Shown here in pieces: positions 1-7,975 of a DNA stretch of 14,170 bases. The notes beneath the pieces were generated by a model. It saw nothing but the letters and a program-made list of their open reading frames with translations, ran no database searches and was not told the origin of the DNA. The stretch is from Ectocarpus siliculosus (lineage: Eukaryota; Sar; Phaeophyceae; Ectocarpales; Ectocarpaceae), in assembly GCA_000310025.1 (NCBI GenBank), contig FN649737.1, positions 1,070,011 to 1,084,180 of the forward strand. The letters are read 5' to 3'. The translations under genes and the position numbers were made by a program. The first letter of the stretch is position 1; the number at the start of each line of letters is the position of its first letter.

Positions 1-190
1 CATTTCTCCATACGGTCTCGTATCCCTTTTTCAGGTCCAGGAAGAACCAGAAATAAGCTTTCCCGCCCGCTTTCTCCCTGGGATGATTTTCCCTCCCGGG
101 AATGGGGGGTCTACGCACCCCCTCTTTTGTCGGAAACCTGCCTGGCCCTCACTAATGCTACGTTCCTGATGTGAGGAAGGGGGGGGGGGT
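1..190. other. Left contig-end sequence, no gene
   Basis: This stretch has G and C homopolymers, including a run of about 11 G ending near 189, and no open frame with coding character. The composition resembles the far right end of the window, suggesting a contig end with reduced base quality. Confidence 0.4.
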
Positions 191-285
191 GTACTCATAG
201 TCGTGCATGCCGTAGTCGTTAGACCATTGACCTCGCATCCCTACAAAGCCGGGACGGAGCACTCCGGGTTCTCACCGGACCAGGC
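191..285 (+). repeat. tRNA-like dispersed repeat, copy 1
   Basis: The core CATTGACCTCGCATCC (near 225-240) recurs on the minus strand twice at the right end of the window. Upstream of it, GCCGTAGTCGTTAGA resembles a tRNA D-arm (box A). About 25 bases downstream, CCGGGTTCTCACCGG loosely resembles a T-arm (box B). No clean cloverleaf can be drawn, so this is better read as a tRNA-derived SINE or decayed tRNA than as a working tRNA gene. Confidence 0.5.
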
Positions 286-576
286 TCTCACATCACGAAG
301 CGCGAAGCGCCGTGAGGTATTTGGCGAGTCGCACGAAGGGTGAGCTGCATCCTGCTAAGGGTGTTCGGCTCTTGTGCTTACTTCCTTGCGTACGGATGAC
401 AGCTACGTATGACTTAATTTATTTTCTGGTGCTTTTCATTCCAGAGACAGTTATAAGCACTGTGTAACTGCCTCGAGGATGCTTGACCATTTTAACGCAA
501 CGTGGTGCGATCATCCCCCTTGCGCGGAGTGAGGGTTCTCGACCCCGCATAACATGATCTACCCGACTACCATTAT

Positions 577-621
577 GGTTACCGCAAAAAAAAATCAGAG
601 GTAAAAAAAAAAGCGGTAACC
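577..621. repeat. Perfect 9-bp hairpin with A-tract loop
   Basis: GGTTACCGC at 577-585 is exactly reverse-complemented by GCGGTAACC at 613-621. The 27-base loop consists of two A tracts around a short purine-rich spacer. No coding sequence adjoins it. Confidence 0.6.
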
Positions 622-650
622 TGGTTTGCCGAGTTCACGAAGTGAATTGG

Positions 651-845
651 CTTGTTTTACAACGTCGTTGCCAAGCGACGAAAACCCAATCCCGATGGCA
701 AACACCGAGGGGGGGACTTGTTTTACAACGTCGTTGCCAAGGGACGAAAACCCAACCCCGATGGCAAACACCGGGGGGGGCGGCTTGTTTTACAACGTCG
801 TTGCCAAGCGACGAAAACCCAACCCCGATGGCAAAGAGGGGGGGG
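651..845 (+). repeat. 66-67 bp tandem repeat, three copies
   Basis: Units begin at 651, 717 and 784, each with CTTGTTTTACAACGTCGT. Each holds a small stem (CGTCG, loop, CGACG) and ends in a G-run of variable length. Copies differ at only a few positions outside the G-runs. All three frames stay open across the array because the repeat has few stops; that is not evidence of coding. Confidence 0.85.
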
Positions 846-849
846 AGGG

Positions 850-1200
850 GGCGTTACCGGCGCGATGAGTCAGACGCCGGCAGTGGAGTATCCAACATCC
901 ACGAACGACTGAAGCCTTATATCCCCATCTACTGCCCCCGCCCCCCGCTCCCCGCTCCAGCACGCCATCCTTCCGTTCCAGATCGCAGCTACACTTATAT
1001 CGCTCGCTCTCTCCACCCCAATTCGCCCCTTCCCCCTCCCCCCCAACCCGTGTGGCGCCATCCCCCCATCGCCCCATTCCCTCCTTCCCGCCCCCTTTCC
1101 CCTCTTCCCCTCGTCTGTTTATCCATTCCAATCTATTCCAGCCTGAACTGCCTCTCCATCCCCCTTACGCACCGGTTGTCTGGTTGATTTAACCTACCGG
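850..1200. other. C-rich low-complexity stretch, no gene
   Basis: The plus strand is dominated by C and CT runs. The open frames here, on both strands, are consequences of low complexity; no motif or splice-bounded exon could be supported. Confidence 0.5.
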
Positions 1201-2180
1201 TAGCCCAGCCACGCTTCGAATGTGCATTGTCACTTGTTTGTGTTTGTGTTTCTACCTCGCCCTCTCGCTTTCTTTGTTGAGACTGGCTATTGCTTCTGTA
1301 AGGTTCGAGCTCCCTCTCGAATGGTTTTCAGACTGGCTGTTACTCCTTTCTGTTTTCCGCTCGCCGCCTTCGTGTTGCGTACTTTTACGCCGCCATTGTC
1401 ACACGTCGGTCGGTTGCCGAAAGTTTTCGCTCCCCTCCCTGTTTTTCAACGCGACCTTGGTTTGTTCTTAAATGTGGTGCCACACACCCTGTGTGTACCG
1501 TTCACGTCCCGCTTATGGTTTTCTTTGCGTTTTGATGGTCCAACGTTCTGCCAGAGCTTCTATTGCAGGCCATGGCCGACGTGTTCCTACTGCTGCGCTA
1601 TATCCACTTTTATTTTGGTGCAGTTGGCCTTGACTTGAAGTTACGGATGTTTTCGAGCGGCACCCCCTCCATCGTCAGCGCGTCTTCTCGTGACATTCGA
1701 ACTTTTGTTTTTGTGGCGTCTATATCCTGTCCGTTTCGTTGGCCTTTCTTGCCTGTTTTTCCCCGGAAACCCACTCTTTCCGTGCTTTATTCTCGATTGT
1801 GGTCTACCCTTAACGGTTTTCCATGTCGTTCGCATGCCGTTACAGGCTAGGTTTTCGTTTGTGTTCGTTCCTTTCTGTATGTACTCGATCGCATCGTAGC
1901 CCCCCTTCCCGTAAGGATTTTGGCTTGCTTGCTTGGGTAGTCGATCTGTTCGTTTGTGCGAAAATCGTTGGTGCTTTCCCCTTCGCGATTTCGATACTTC
2001 GTCTTACGGTCTTTTCGGTTCGGATGTTTTAGCTATTCCGCACCCCGCGGTCCTTTTTCCCGACTAGATCCGCCGACTTTGCCGCCCTGGCTCCTTTATT
2101 TTCGTCTCCCTTGGTTCCGCTTCTTTTGGTTGGATGACGGAGAGATGTCGTATCTTCGATCCACTCCCCAAACCTCTTGA
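1200..2180 (+). other. T-rich stretch without a supported gene
   Basis: The plus strand is strongly T-rich, with many TTTGT, TTTCG and CTTT words. Overlapping open frames in several phases show no protein-like composition. It could be the 3' untranslated region or intron of a plus-strand gene whose exons are not visible, since the mirror composition follows the minus-strand gene at 3190-4186. No stop-terminated exon was found upstream. Confidence 0.3.
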
Positions 2181-2559
2181 TTGACTAGATGTGCTTCTGT
2201 ATCTGCACCTACGACCACTCAGGGTGGGCTTGTGTTATAATATTTGGAGGTACACATGTGAGCGTGTTTGATCACATGGTTATTTGGCGTCGTCAGATGC
2301 TTTGACGTAACGTCATGCAAGATGTGGGCTTTATGCCGCGGCATGTGCCCTTCTGTTCTGCGTGCGTACGATCAGGTGATCGTGTGTGCTTGGGATCTAT
2401 CTGTGTGCATTGGCTTGGGAAGGCGTTAATCAAGAGAAGCGAACGACGGAAAGCAACAACAACCTGCATCTGATATCTGTGGTTGGACAAGAGAGCTCCA
2501 AAAGCAGAAAAAGGTGATTGATTCTGATGGAAGGAGTCAAATCTCATTACGACTGGCGT

Positions 2560-2612
2560 CTTAACTGGTCAGCCGGTTAGCGCGCTCGATGCTCGAAAAA
2601 AGACAGAACACA
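2560..2612 (+). repeat. SINE-like fragment with D-arm motif, copy A
   Basis: GGTCAGCCGGTTAGCGCGCT at 2567-2586 resembles a tRNA D-arm and box A. It is followed by A-rich sequence and an ACAGAACACAC tract. The same order (CTGxCGTCTT, CAGCCGGTTAGCGCGCTCG, then CA-rich) recurs around 4851 and 5037. Confidence 0.45.
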
Positions 2613-2753
2613 CTTTGGCACTTACGCGGTCTGTCTATGCATATTATAGTTACCCGTCTTTGAGAGGACATGTTCCCACGTCCAACCTATGGGGTTGTGT
2701 GAAGCATGCTACATTATCGTCCGCGGGGCCCCCTCCGTCAAGCATGGTCTCCA

Positions 2754-2792
2754 CAAAGACTATTATGACTAAAATATCCCTCATAGTCTTTG
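2754..2792. repeat. 10-bp inverted repeat
   Basis: CAAAGACTAT at 2754-2763 is the reverse complement of ATAGTCTTTG at 2783-2792, with a 19-base A/T-rich spacer. It could be the remnant of a small element or a chance hairpin. Confidence 0.4.
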
Positions 2793-2994
2793 GGCCTCCA
2801 TCTCACATAGTAAGAAGATCCTCGAACTTGAGCACCATTTGCGAGCTACACTACACCTATGTGCGGGCGTTTTCTGAATAGTCTTAAGTAGTTTCGTACG
2901 GCCTTTTACTGCATGTCAAGAGGCTACCCGACCACGTGTGTGGCAGTGCCCACACCGACTACACACGTGCAGTAGGGCGTGTTCTCGAGTGAAA

Positions 2995-3167
2995 TTAAGT
3001 GAAGCCGTGGAACGGTGTTTTTGGGGTCAAGTTAGACTTGCTCGCCCGACAGCGTTGTTTTGTTAGCAGTGGCATGATCCTTGGGCGCTCAGCTATCGCC
3101 GCCCGTTGCCATTTTGGCCCCCTGGCGGTCATTGCGTCGAGGTAGGTATCAAGCAACTCGGCACTGA
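2995..3167 (-). CDS. Possible minus-strand terminal exon (weak)
   Basis: Reading the minus strand, a T-tract near 3230-3215 is followed by CTTTGCTTGTCAG, which could be an acceptor. An open frame then starts with AELLDTYLDAMTARGPKW and ends at a stop at 2995. The first half has a helix-like composition; the second half is basic and less convincing. It matches no family I recognise. It lies downstream of the stop of the minus-strand gene, so it would belong to a different transcript or a gene relic. It could equally be chance. Confidence 0.2.
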
Positions 3168-3189
3168 CAAGCAAAGCCACTTAGGCTTG

Positions 3190-4186
3190 TCCGAGAAAAT
3201 GTATTTCGTTTGGAAAAAAAAAAAAAAAACGCATTTAGCCGAATCACCTCACGGTGGTGGTGGTTACACAAGTGACTAGGAGCCAGCCCCATCAAGCTGA
3301 TGGTGTCATACTGTGCACTCCCCGTTTTTTCATAAAAACACAACAAAAAATCCCAAAAAGACTCGAAACTCGCCCACAGCGAGAGCCGAAACGGCGAGCT
3401 GAATACCGACTGTTTGTTGTGCCGGGGTTCATTTGTTCCACGAGCACTCCAGTGGGGCGAAGAAGCACAAGAAGCCTCTAGGCGACAAAAAGAAACAATA
3501 TCTAAATGGGTGCAAAATTTCACAAGGAGGTAGGTCCTGCATACACGGAGCCACAAAAAACGAGACAAGCGAGTGCTATTAAAGACAGACCTGAAGGCGT
3601 GTGCGGACCCTCCTTCACCAACAAGGCGTTTTTCATGCCAGTCCAAACGAACAAAACAACGGCAAAATGCATATTTAGGCATGGCTCGCAAGTTTCGCAA
3701 CCCCTACGCATGTGCATAACAGAACAAAAAAAGATGAAACACAAAAGCTGCCAGTCTTTGAAAACAACTTGCCTGCTTCCCCACCTCTGCCTGGTATGTT
3801 CTGCGCGATAGCAACCGGACGTAAAGCATGTCCAACAAAAAGCAAAAGCAGGGTGTTTCACACACAGCGCCGCAAGTCGGAAGAAAAAAAAAGCCCCTGC
3901 GATCAAGAAGATACAAAAACAAACAATAAACGTGGGCACGAAAACACAAAATGCCTACCTAATGAGTGAGTCAGTAAAAAGCAAAAATAAAACGCGCCAT
4001 ACACGACCAAGAAGAACAAAAAAAACAGACAATCCACAAAAGTAAGCTGCCTAAAGCAACGTGTCAGAGAAAAAAAAACACGCGCCATGCGATAGAGAAG
4101 GCCCAAGAAAAAAACAACGCCGACACCAAGAAAACGCAACGCCTAGTAAGTCAGAAAAAAACGAATACTTCCAAGTCGGCCCATTG
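3190..4186 (-). other. Probable 3' untranslated region of the minus-strand gene
   Basis: The minus strand is persistently T-rich here, with T runs of 6 to 17, beginning directly after the stop at 4187-4189. Brown-algal genes are known for long 3' untranslated regions, which would fit roughly 1 kb. No polyadenylation signal was identified with confidence, so the end is unknown. Confidence 0.35.
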
Positions 4187-4364
4187 TTAAAGCTTGTATC
4201 GCTCGGAGCCCTCCTGTACAAACGCCTTGTGCTCCAATCTGTTCCTGATCCCGGGCATCCACGTGTTGCGGATGATCTTGTTGTCGCTAAAGGGGATGAA
4301 GCACAGGGGAATGTTGATCAAGCACGCCAGCGGTATCTTGAGGGGCAAAAACCCGGTGCTGTAC
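4187..4364 (-). CDS. Last exon of the minus-strand gene
   Basis: The acceptor CACCAG lies just before base 4364. One base completes a codon, then 58 residues (starting YSTGFLPLKIPL) run to the TAA. The hydrophobic run PLACLINIPLCFIPF precedes a basic, amphipathic NRLEHKAF segment. Third codon positions are mostly G or C. Phase 2 entry matches the donor of the preceding exon. Confidence 0.7.
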
Positions 4365-6754
4365 CTGGTGCACGCGCACGACAAAAACGAAACAAGCCCA
4401 TGAATCCATCGAGGAGGGGGGGGGGGGGGGGGGAGCGGTTGCACTGATTCAGTTGTGGGGTGTTCCGAGGAGGTTTTGCTGAATAGAAGAAAGGGCCAAC
4501 CTGGACAAGAGAGGAAGAAAACCCGACATTTACGCGCGGAGGTGTTACCGGTTTTGGAAATGCACGTACGTAGCTTGACAGCAGGGCTCCTCCCTCCGAG
4601 GGAAAAAGAACATCCGGGCAAAAACAAGGAAGAAACCAAAAGGTGTAGTGGCACACCCCGCGTGGGGCAAAACGATTGATTCCTACACCGACGGGCATCA
4701 AATAGCAGCGTGTGCTGTTTCGTCCCAAGATGTGAACGACAGGCGGCAAGCCCAAGCAGGGAGAACGACACACACGCAGACGCACCAAGGACATGATGGC
4801 CTTTAGAAGCGTTTCCGTTTTCCGTCGCACTGAGACTGATTTTTTTACATTGGTCAGCAGGTTAGCGCGCTCGGCGCTGAGCATGAATACACGCACACGC
4901 ACAGCAGTGTTTCCGTTTTTCGTTCCGCCCAAGCCCGGCGCATTCCTGTTGTCTCCGACTGGGTGCGACTGACGCAAAAAAACATAAAGTGCGTACACAC
5001 ATGAACTCAAAAAAGGCTGACGTCTTGCCGTTGATTGCTCAGCCGATTGGCGCGGTCGGTGTCAAATAAAGATACACACACGCACACCACGTGACACCCT
5101 GCTGCCTCGTCACGCAACCAGTGCCCTCTGCGGAAAGCTACCCTGACCCTGACCATATCACAGCCCCGCTCTCAAAAAGGACGAAACGCCGGCTCGCGCA
5201 CAGCTTCATCCCATAAAAAGTAAATCCTGCCTATCCCTCGCCGCAAAGAAGTACGCGAGGCAGTCCTGCCCGCATCCCCTGCCCTAGTTGGCGCTTAGCC
5301 CCCTCCCCCCCCGCCCCCCGCCCCCCGCCCCCTCCGCTCTCTCTGTCTCTCTCTTTCTCTACCACTCTCTCTCTCTATCTGTGCCCCCCCCTACTGTATC
5401 TCTCTCTCTCACCCGTGGGCCGCCACCTCCGACCCCTCCCCGCCGCCTTCCGGCTTGTACACCTTCAGCTCCACGATATCCAACCACCTCGCCTGTACCG
5501 GTGGCAAAAAAAAAAAGAACGACAACGACGCCGATCGTAAAATCTTGGACTTGAGGAGCGTGTTGAGCCAGCGCTGCTGTCGTCGGGTACAAAGAGGATC
5601 GCGACTACACGCAGTCTCCAACAATGTTTTCGGGAGGTTGAATGGTTGGTTGCGGCACTTTCTTGAGCATGAAAAGGTGAAGGCGGCTTCGCCTCGCGAT
5701 AAAGAAGGCGGTCCTTCGAACCGCTGTTGCTTCACAGATCCTGCACTTGGAAACATTGTCCAGTCTCTTCAGGTAGTTTTTCTGTTACTGCGGAACCCGT
5801 TCGCGTCGGTTGAACCGATACAGATGTTAGAAGGTACTCAGCAGATTTCGGAACGGTTTTTAATGTCAAGATGACGACGACGACAACAACAACAACAACA
5901 GCTGCTTCGGTTTCGTTCTAATTTCACTTTTCACTTGTCGACAAACACCGGGTCGACCACGGACAACCACACACACACACATGAACCGGAACAAAAAAAA
6001 AAAAAATCCTTAACTCGCCTTCGACACGCAGATCATCTTCGCGTACCCCACCCCCTCCTCCGCGCAGTAGCGCAGCGACGCGAGCTGGAACACCATCTGC
6101 CCGTCCCCTATCCCCTCCGACGACTCCGCAGCTATCGCCACGTTCTCGATCGCTCGTCCCATGTCTCGCACGCACACCTCCGGGTCCGCCGTCGCTACGC
6201 TCCACGTCTCCCACCAGTTGTGGGGGTAGCGGAGCCCCGGTAGCCACATCGCTGGCTTGAGAAATTTCTGAAGTGAGTGAGGTGGCGGGTAGGTGGGGGG
6301 TCCCGGGGACAGGAAAAAGTGGCTGCGTTGGTGTAGCCCGAATATCAGCTGGCAAAACGGCAAAAAAAAAAAAGTTCATTATCGAGATAGATGTAGGGCT
6401 TTCACTCCACCCGGAGCAGAAATATTACAGGAGTGCCATTTTTTCGGCACCCCTATCCCCCAATATATGACGGTGCCGAAAATGGCGGAATTGGAACGGT
6501 CTCGACGAGAGCTTTCGGAAAAAGTATCGTTTGATGTTTGGCATCCTCTTCTCTCGTCGTGGAGCGATCAATATGTCAAGTCGGTGTTTTGAGCACGGAA
6601 GAAAGAGGTGGTGCAAGATGCAGCGGCGACACCGCACGGAATGAATGACGGGCGAGGCGCGTGGAGGTTTGGTTGTTCGACGCCACGCACCTGAATGTGA
6701 ACCTGGAGCTTAACGTAGCCTTGAAGCCGGATTGGTTTGAGGTCCTTTTTCTTC
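4187..6754 (-). CDS. Unidentified protein, 3' part of a multi-exon gene
   Basis: Four exons in transcript order are 6754-6691, 6267-6019, 5492-5413 and 4364-4187 (stop TAA at 4187-4189). Phases agree at every junction: 0/0, 0/0 and 2/2. They encode about 190 residues; the 5' exons lie at higher coordinates and were not found. The visible part has a basic segment (KKKDLKPIRLQGYVKLQVHIQ region), a middle segment with NWWETW, a strand-rich stretch (WLDIVELKVYKPEG), a hydrophobic segment (PLACLINIPLCFIPF) that could be a membrane or buried helix, and a charged tail ending in GSERYKL. I do not recognise the family. The fold order loosely recalls DUF1499-type proteins, but this is a weak guess. Codons in the exons are rich in third-position G/C, unlike the flanks. 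Confidence 0.6.
4416..4434. repeat. Poly-G tract
   Basis: A run of at least 17 G on the plus strand lies inside the last intron of the minus-strand gene. Its length may be affected by sequencing error. Confidence 0.7.
4840..4908 (+). repeat. SINE-like fragment with D-arm motif, copy B
   Basis: GGTCAGCAGGTTAGCGCGCT at 4852-4871 differs from copy A at one base of the motif. A CA-rich tract (ACACGCACACGCACAG) follows. It lies in an intron of the minus-strand gene, in the opposite orientation. Confidence 0.45.
5015..5090 (+). repeat. SINE-like fragment with D-arm motif, copy C
   Basis: GACGTCTT, then GCTCAGCCGATTGGCGCGGT at 5037-5056, then ATACACACACGCACACC. The order of parts matches copies A and B. 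It is 183 bases from copy B. Confidence 0.45.
5298..5412. repeat. C-rich and CT-rich low-complexity tract
   Basis: Runs of C with single G, then imperfect CT repeats, adjoin the 5' end of the minus-strand intron at 5412. Confidence 0.7.
5413..5492 (-). CDS. Internal exon of the minus-strand gene
   Basis: A T-tract of 12 followed by GCCACCGGTACAG forms a strong acceptor before 5492. The exon encodes 26 codons (ARWLDIVELKVYKPEG then a Gly/Glu-rich turn and SEVAAH) plus two bases, and ends in the donor CACGG|GTGAGAG. Codon use is strongly G/C at third positions. The intron to the last exon is 1048 bases. Confidence 0.7.
5872..5901. repeat. GAC/AAC trinucleotide repeat
   Basis: A run of GAC and CGA units passes into AACAACAAC in the proposed GC-AG intron of the minus-strand gene. 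Confidence 0.7.
6019..6267 (-). CDS. Internal exon with an apparent GC splice donor
   Basis: The acceptor is CACTCACTTCAG with a C-rich tract upstream. The exon then encodes 83 codons beginning KFLKPAMWLPGLRYPHNWW and ending MICVSK. The frame itself would stop at a TAA (6012-6010) after AS. The sequence AAG|GCGAGT at 6021-6013 fits a GC-type donor, and using it joins in phase 0 to the next exon. The alternative is that the gene ends here and the exons at 5492 and 4364 belong to another gene. Confidence 0.65.
6434..6580 (+). mobile_element. Core fragment of an inverted-repeat element, copy 1
   Basis: GGTGCCGAAAATGGCGG (near 6472) begins a block of about 100 bases that matches the interiors of the elements at 8400-8613 and 12572-12833 (both in reverse orientation). 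An inverted copy of the start, TGCCATTTTTTCGGCACC, lies about 20 bases upstream and gives a local hairpin. The terminal inverted repeats of the family are not evident here, so this is a truncated or rearranged copy in an intron of the minus-strand gene. Confidence 0.55.
6691..6754 (-). CDS. Most upstream exon found for the minus-strand gene
   Basis: The acceptor TGTACACACAG precedes base 6754 and the donor ATTCAG|GTGCGTG follows 6691. After one completing base come 21 codons (KKKDLKPIRLQG then YVKLQVHIQ). It leaves in phase 0, as the next exon requires. Short length makes it less certain than the others. Confidence 0.5.
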
Positions 6755-6775
6755 CTGTGTGTACACGATAGCGGG

Positions 6776-6850
6776 GGAGAGGGGGGGGGTGAGGTGGTGA
6801 ACAAAACACAGAAGCAGTTTGGAATAGTTTGCGGAAGGGGGGGGGGGAGT
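6776..6850. repeat. Two poly-G tracts
   Basis: G runs near 6781-6789 and 6838-6847 flank a short spacer. On the minus strand they would be C-runs upstream of the acceptor at 6755. Confidence 0.6.
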
Positions 6851-7171
6851 AATCGTGAGGAGCGGTGTACAGCGTAGTACAGTCCTCCCTCCCCGCGCCC
6901 CGCTGCAACTTTTCGCATGCACAACGCAATGCTGCTCTGCCGCTGACTTCAACAGCAGTTGTATCGAGGCTTCTACAGCGGTATGGCAGATACTACGCCC
7001 ACATATATTTACTACATTCTGTTGATTTGTGGTTGCTGTTTTCATATCATATGAACCGGTCTCTGCGCAGTACCTTCAACATCCGGAATGGTCCGAATGA
7101 AGCGAGCGGACGGTTTCCGTGGGCACAGGCCAACTTACACCCCCGGAGGGTACAACGACGAAAATAAAAGA

Positions 7172-7179
7172 CAAAATTG
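7172..7179. repeat. Target-site duplication, left
   Basis: CAAAATTG is identical to the 8 bases directly after the right end of the element at 8061-8068. Confidence 0.88.
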
Positions 7180-7208
7180 TAGGGTTGGGTACTGAACCAG
7201 TACGTACT

Positions 7209-7262
7209 GCCAGTGCATATGCACTGGCAGTGCATATGCACTGGCTGCGTCAGCAGCCAGTA
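7209..7262. repeat. Left subterminal palindromes of the hAT element
   Basis: Two adjacent copies of CAGTGCATATGCACTGG are followed by GGCTGCGTCAGCAGCC. The last recurs near the right end of the element around 8003-8020. They are candidate transposase-binding sites. Confidence 0.7.
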
Positions 7263-7421
7263 CTCCAGTACATTCCAATATTCGCAGATTTCCTCAATAA
7301 TAGGCCTCAAGAACCAGCGGCCCCGACCACCGTCGAGCTGCTCGTCCTTCTGCGCCACTCCTGGAAGACAGTCGAGGAATGGGAACAATCGAACAACCCC
7401 GCGGCCGCGAAGAGGGGCTAG
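7263..7421 (+). CDS. Possible captured gene fragment inside the hAT element
   Basis: Directly inside the left subterminal repeats, one plus-strand frame shows coding-like codon use with G/C-rich third positions. It encodes IPIFADFLNNRPQEPAAP, then a helix-like stretch with TVELLVLLRHSWKTVEEWEQ, and stops at 7421. No transposase motif is present and the family is not recognised. It could be the remnant of the element's own gene, a captured host exon, or chance. Confidence 0.3.
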   Translation, partial: LQYIPIFADFLNNRPQEPAAPTTVELLVLLRHSWKTVEEWEQSNNPAAAKRG

Positions 7422-7658
7422 GGTAGTGGCTGTCTTTGATGGGGAGGATTTTGTGTGGTTCTCTGCTGTAGGGCGCTAGCGGCAGTGATTTGTGCGCAGT
7501 GTAGGTTTCGGTTGGGTAGCTTTGGTGCTGTTCTTATCTTCTGCATTCTAGCAAGCTGGTGGTTCATTGTTGCTCACCTCCTGTCGTATCTATAATAGCT
7601 AGACTAGTAGAAGACTAGTCGTTTCCCGTTTCCTGGTTAGCTTTTTGCTTTTTAGCTC

Positions 7659-7898
7659 TTAGCTGGTTTCTGGGTATAATACGTTCAGGGCTGCCGTGTC
7701 ATTTTGTCCTTCGTAGAGTCCTTCGTGTTTCTGTGGGAGAGGGGCTGCAGAGTCCAGTATACGATGTGTTGGGAGTAGTATTTCAATATTTCTAAATATT
7801 TCCTTATGTCGAAAACCAACAAATTCAGTCGTTGAACTCGAAATTTCTATCGTTTTCCCCGCGATAGTGCCTCTGTCAGATGGGCCAAAATCACTCAT
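7659..7898 (-). CDS. 79-codon open frame inside the hAT element (weak)
   Basis: An ATG-started minus-strand frame begins MSDFGPSDRG and ends LNVLYPETS. It is A/T-rich at third positions, unlike the host exons of this window. No domain or motif is recognised. It may be a remnant of a transposon-encoded protein or chance. Confidence 0.2.
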   Translation of the reverse strand: MSDFGPSDRGTIAGKTIEISSSTTEFVGFRHKEIFRNIEILLPTHRILDSAAPLPQKHEGLYEGQNDTAALNVLYPETS

Positions 7899-7931
7899 TT
7901 TTTAGGCTCTAGTGAAGCCAAATCGCGTAAA

Positions 7932-7975
7932 AAAGCGCGCCGCGACCGCGCGGCTTCGCCGCGTCGCCGCGCCAC
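7932..7975. repeat. GC-rich hairpin near the right end of the hAT element
   Basis: The stretch around 7935-7974 is made of alternating GCCGCG and CGCGGC words and can fold on itself. It lies just inside the right subterminal palindromes. Confidence 0.5.

Larger units (their letters stand above)
2180..2995. other. Intergenic or intronic, no gene seen
   Basis: Composition is mixed and open frames are short. Apart from a SINE-like fragment and small inverted repeats, nothing is recognisable. Confidence 0.4.

Noticed and set aside
191-285. Functional tRNA gene
   Set aside because: A D-arm-like motif is present, but no acceptor stem or consistent anticodon arm could be paired.
1222-1638. 138-codon plus-strand frame rich in Phe, Leu and Cys
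   Set aside because: The composition follows from T-rich DNA, and overlapping frames look the same.
4061-4447. 128-codon plus-strand frame
   Set aside because: It is the antisense of the terminal minus-strand exon, whose codon bias and splice phases fit much better.
5455-5874. 139-codon plus-strand frame
   Set aside because: It overlaps the well-bounded minus-strand exon 5492-5413 and has no motif. Most of it falls in the proposed intron.
7047-7167. Further upstream exon of the minus-strand gene (frame with LACAHGNRPLASFGPFRMLK)
   Set aside because: The possible donor after it leaves in phase 0, while the exon at 6754 needs phase 2. The frame that fits the phase has a stop.
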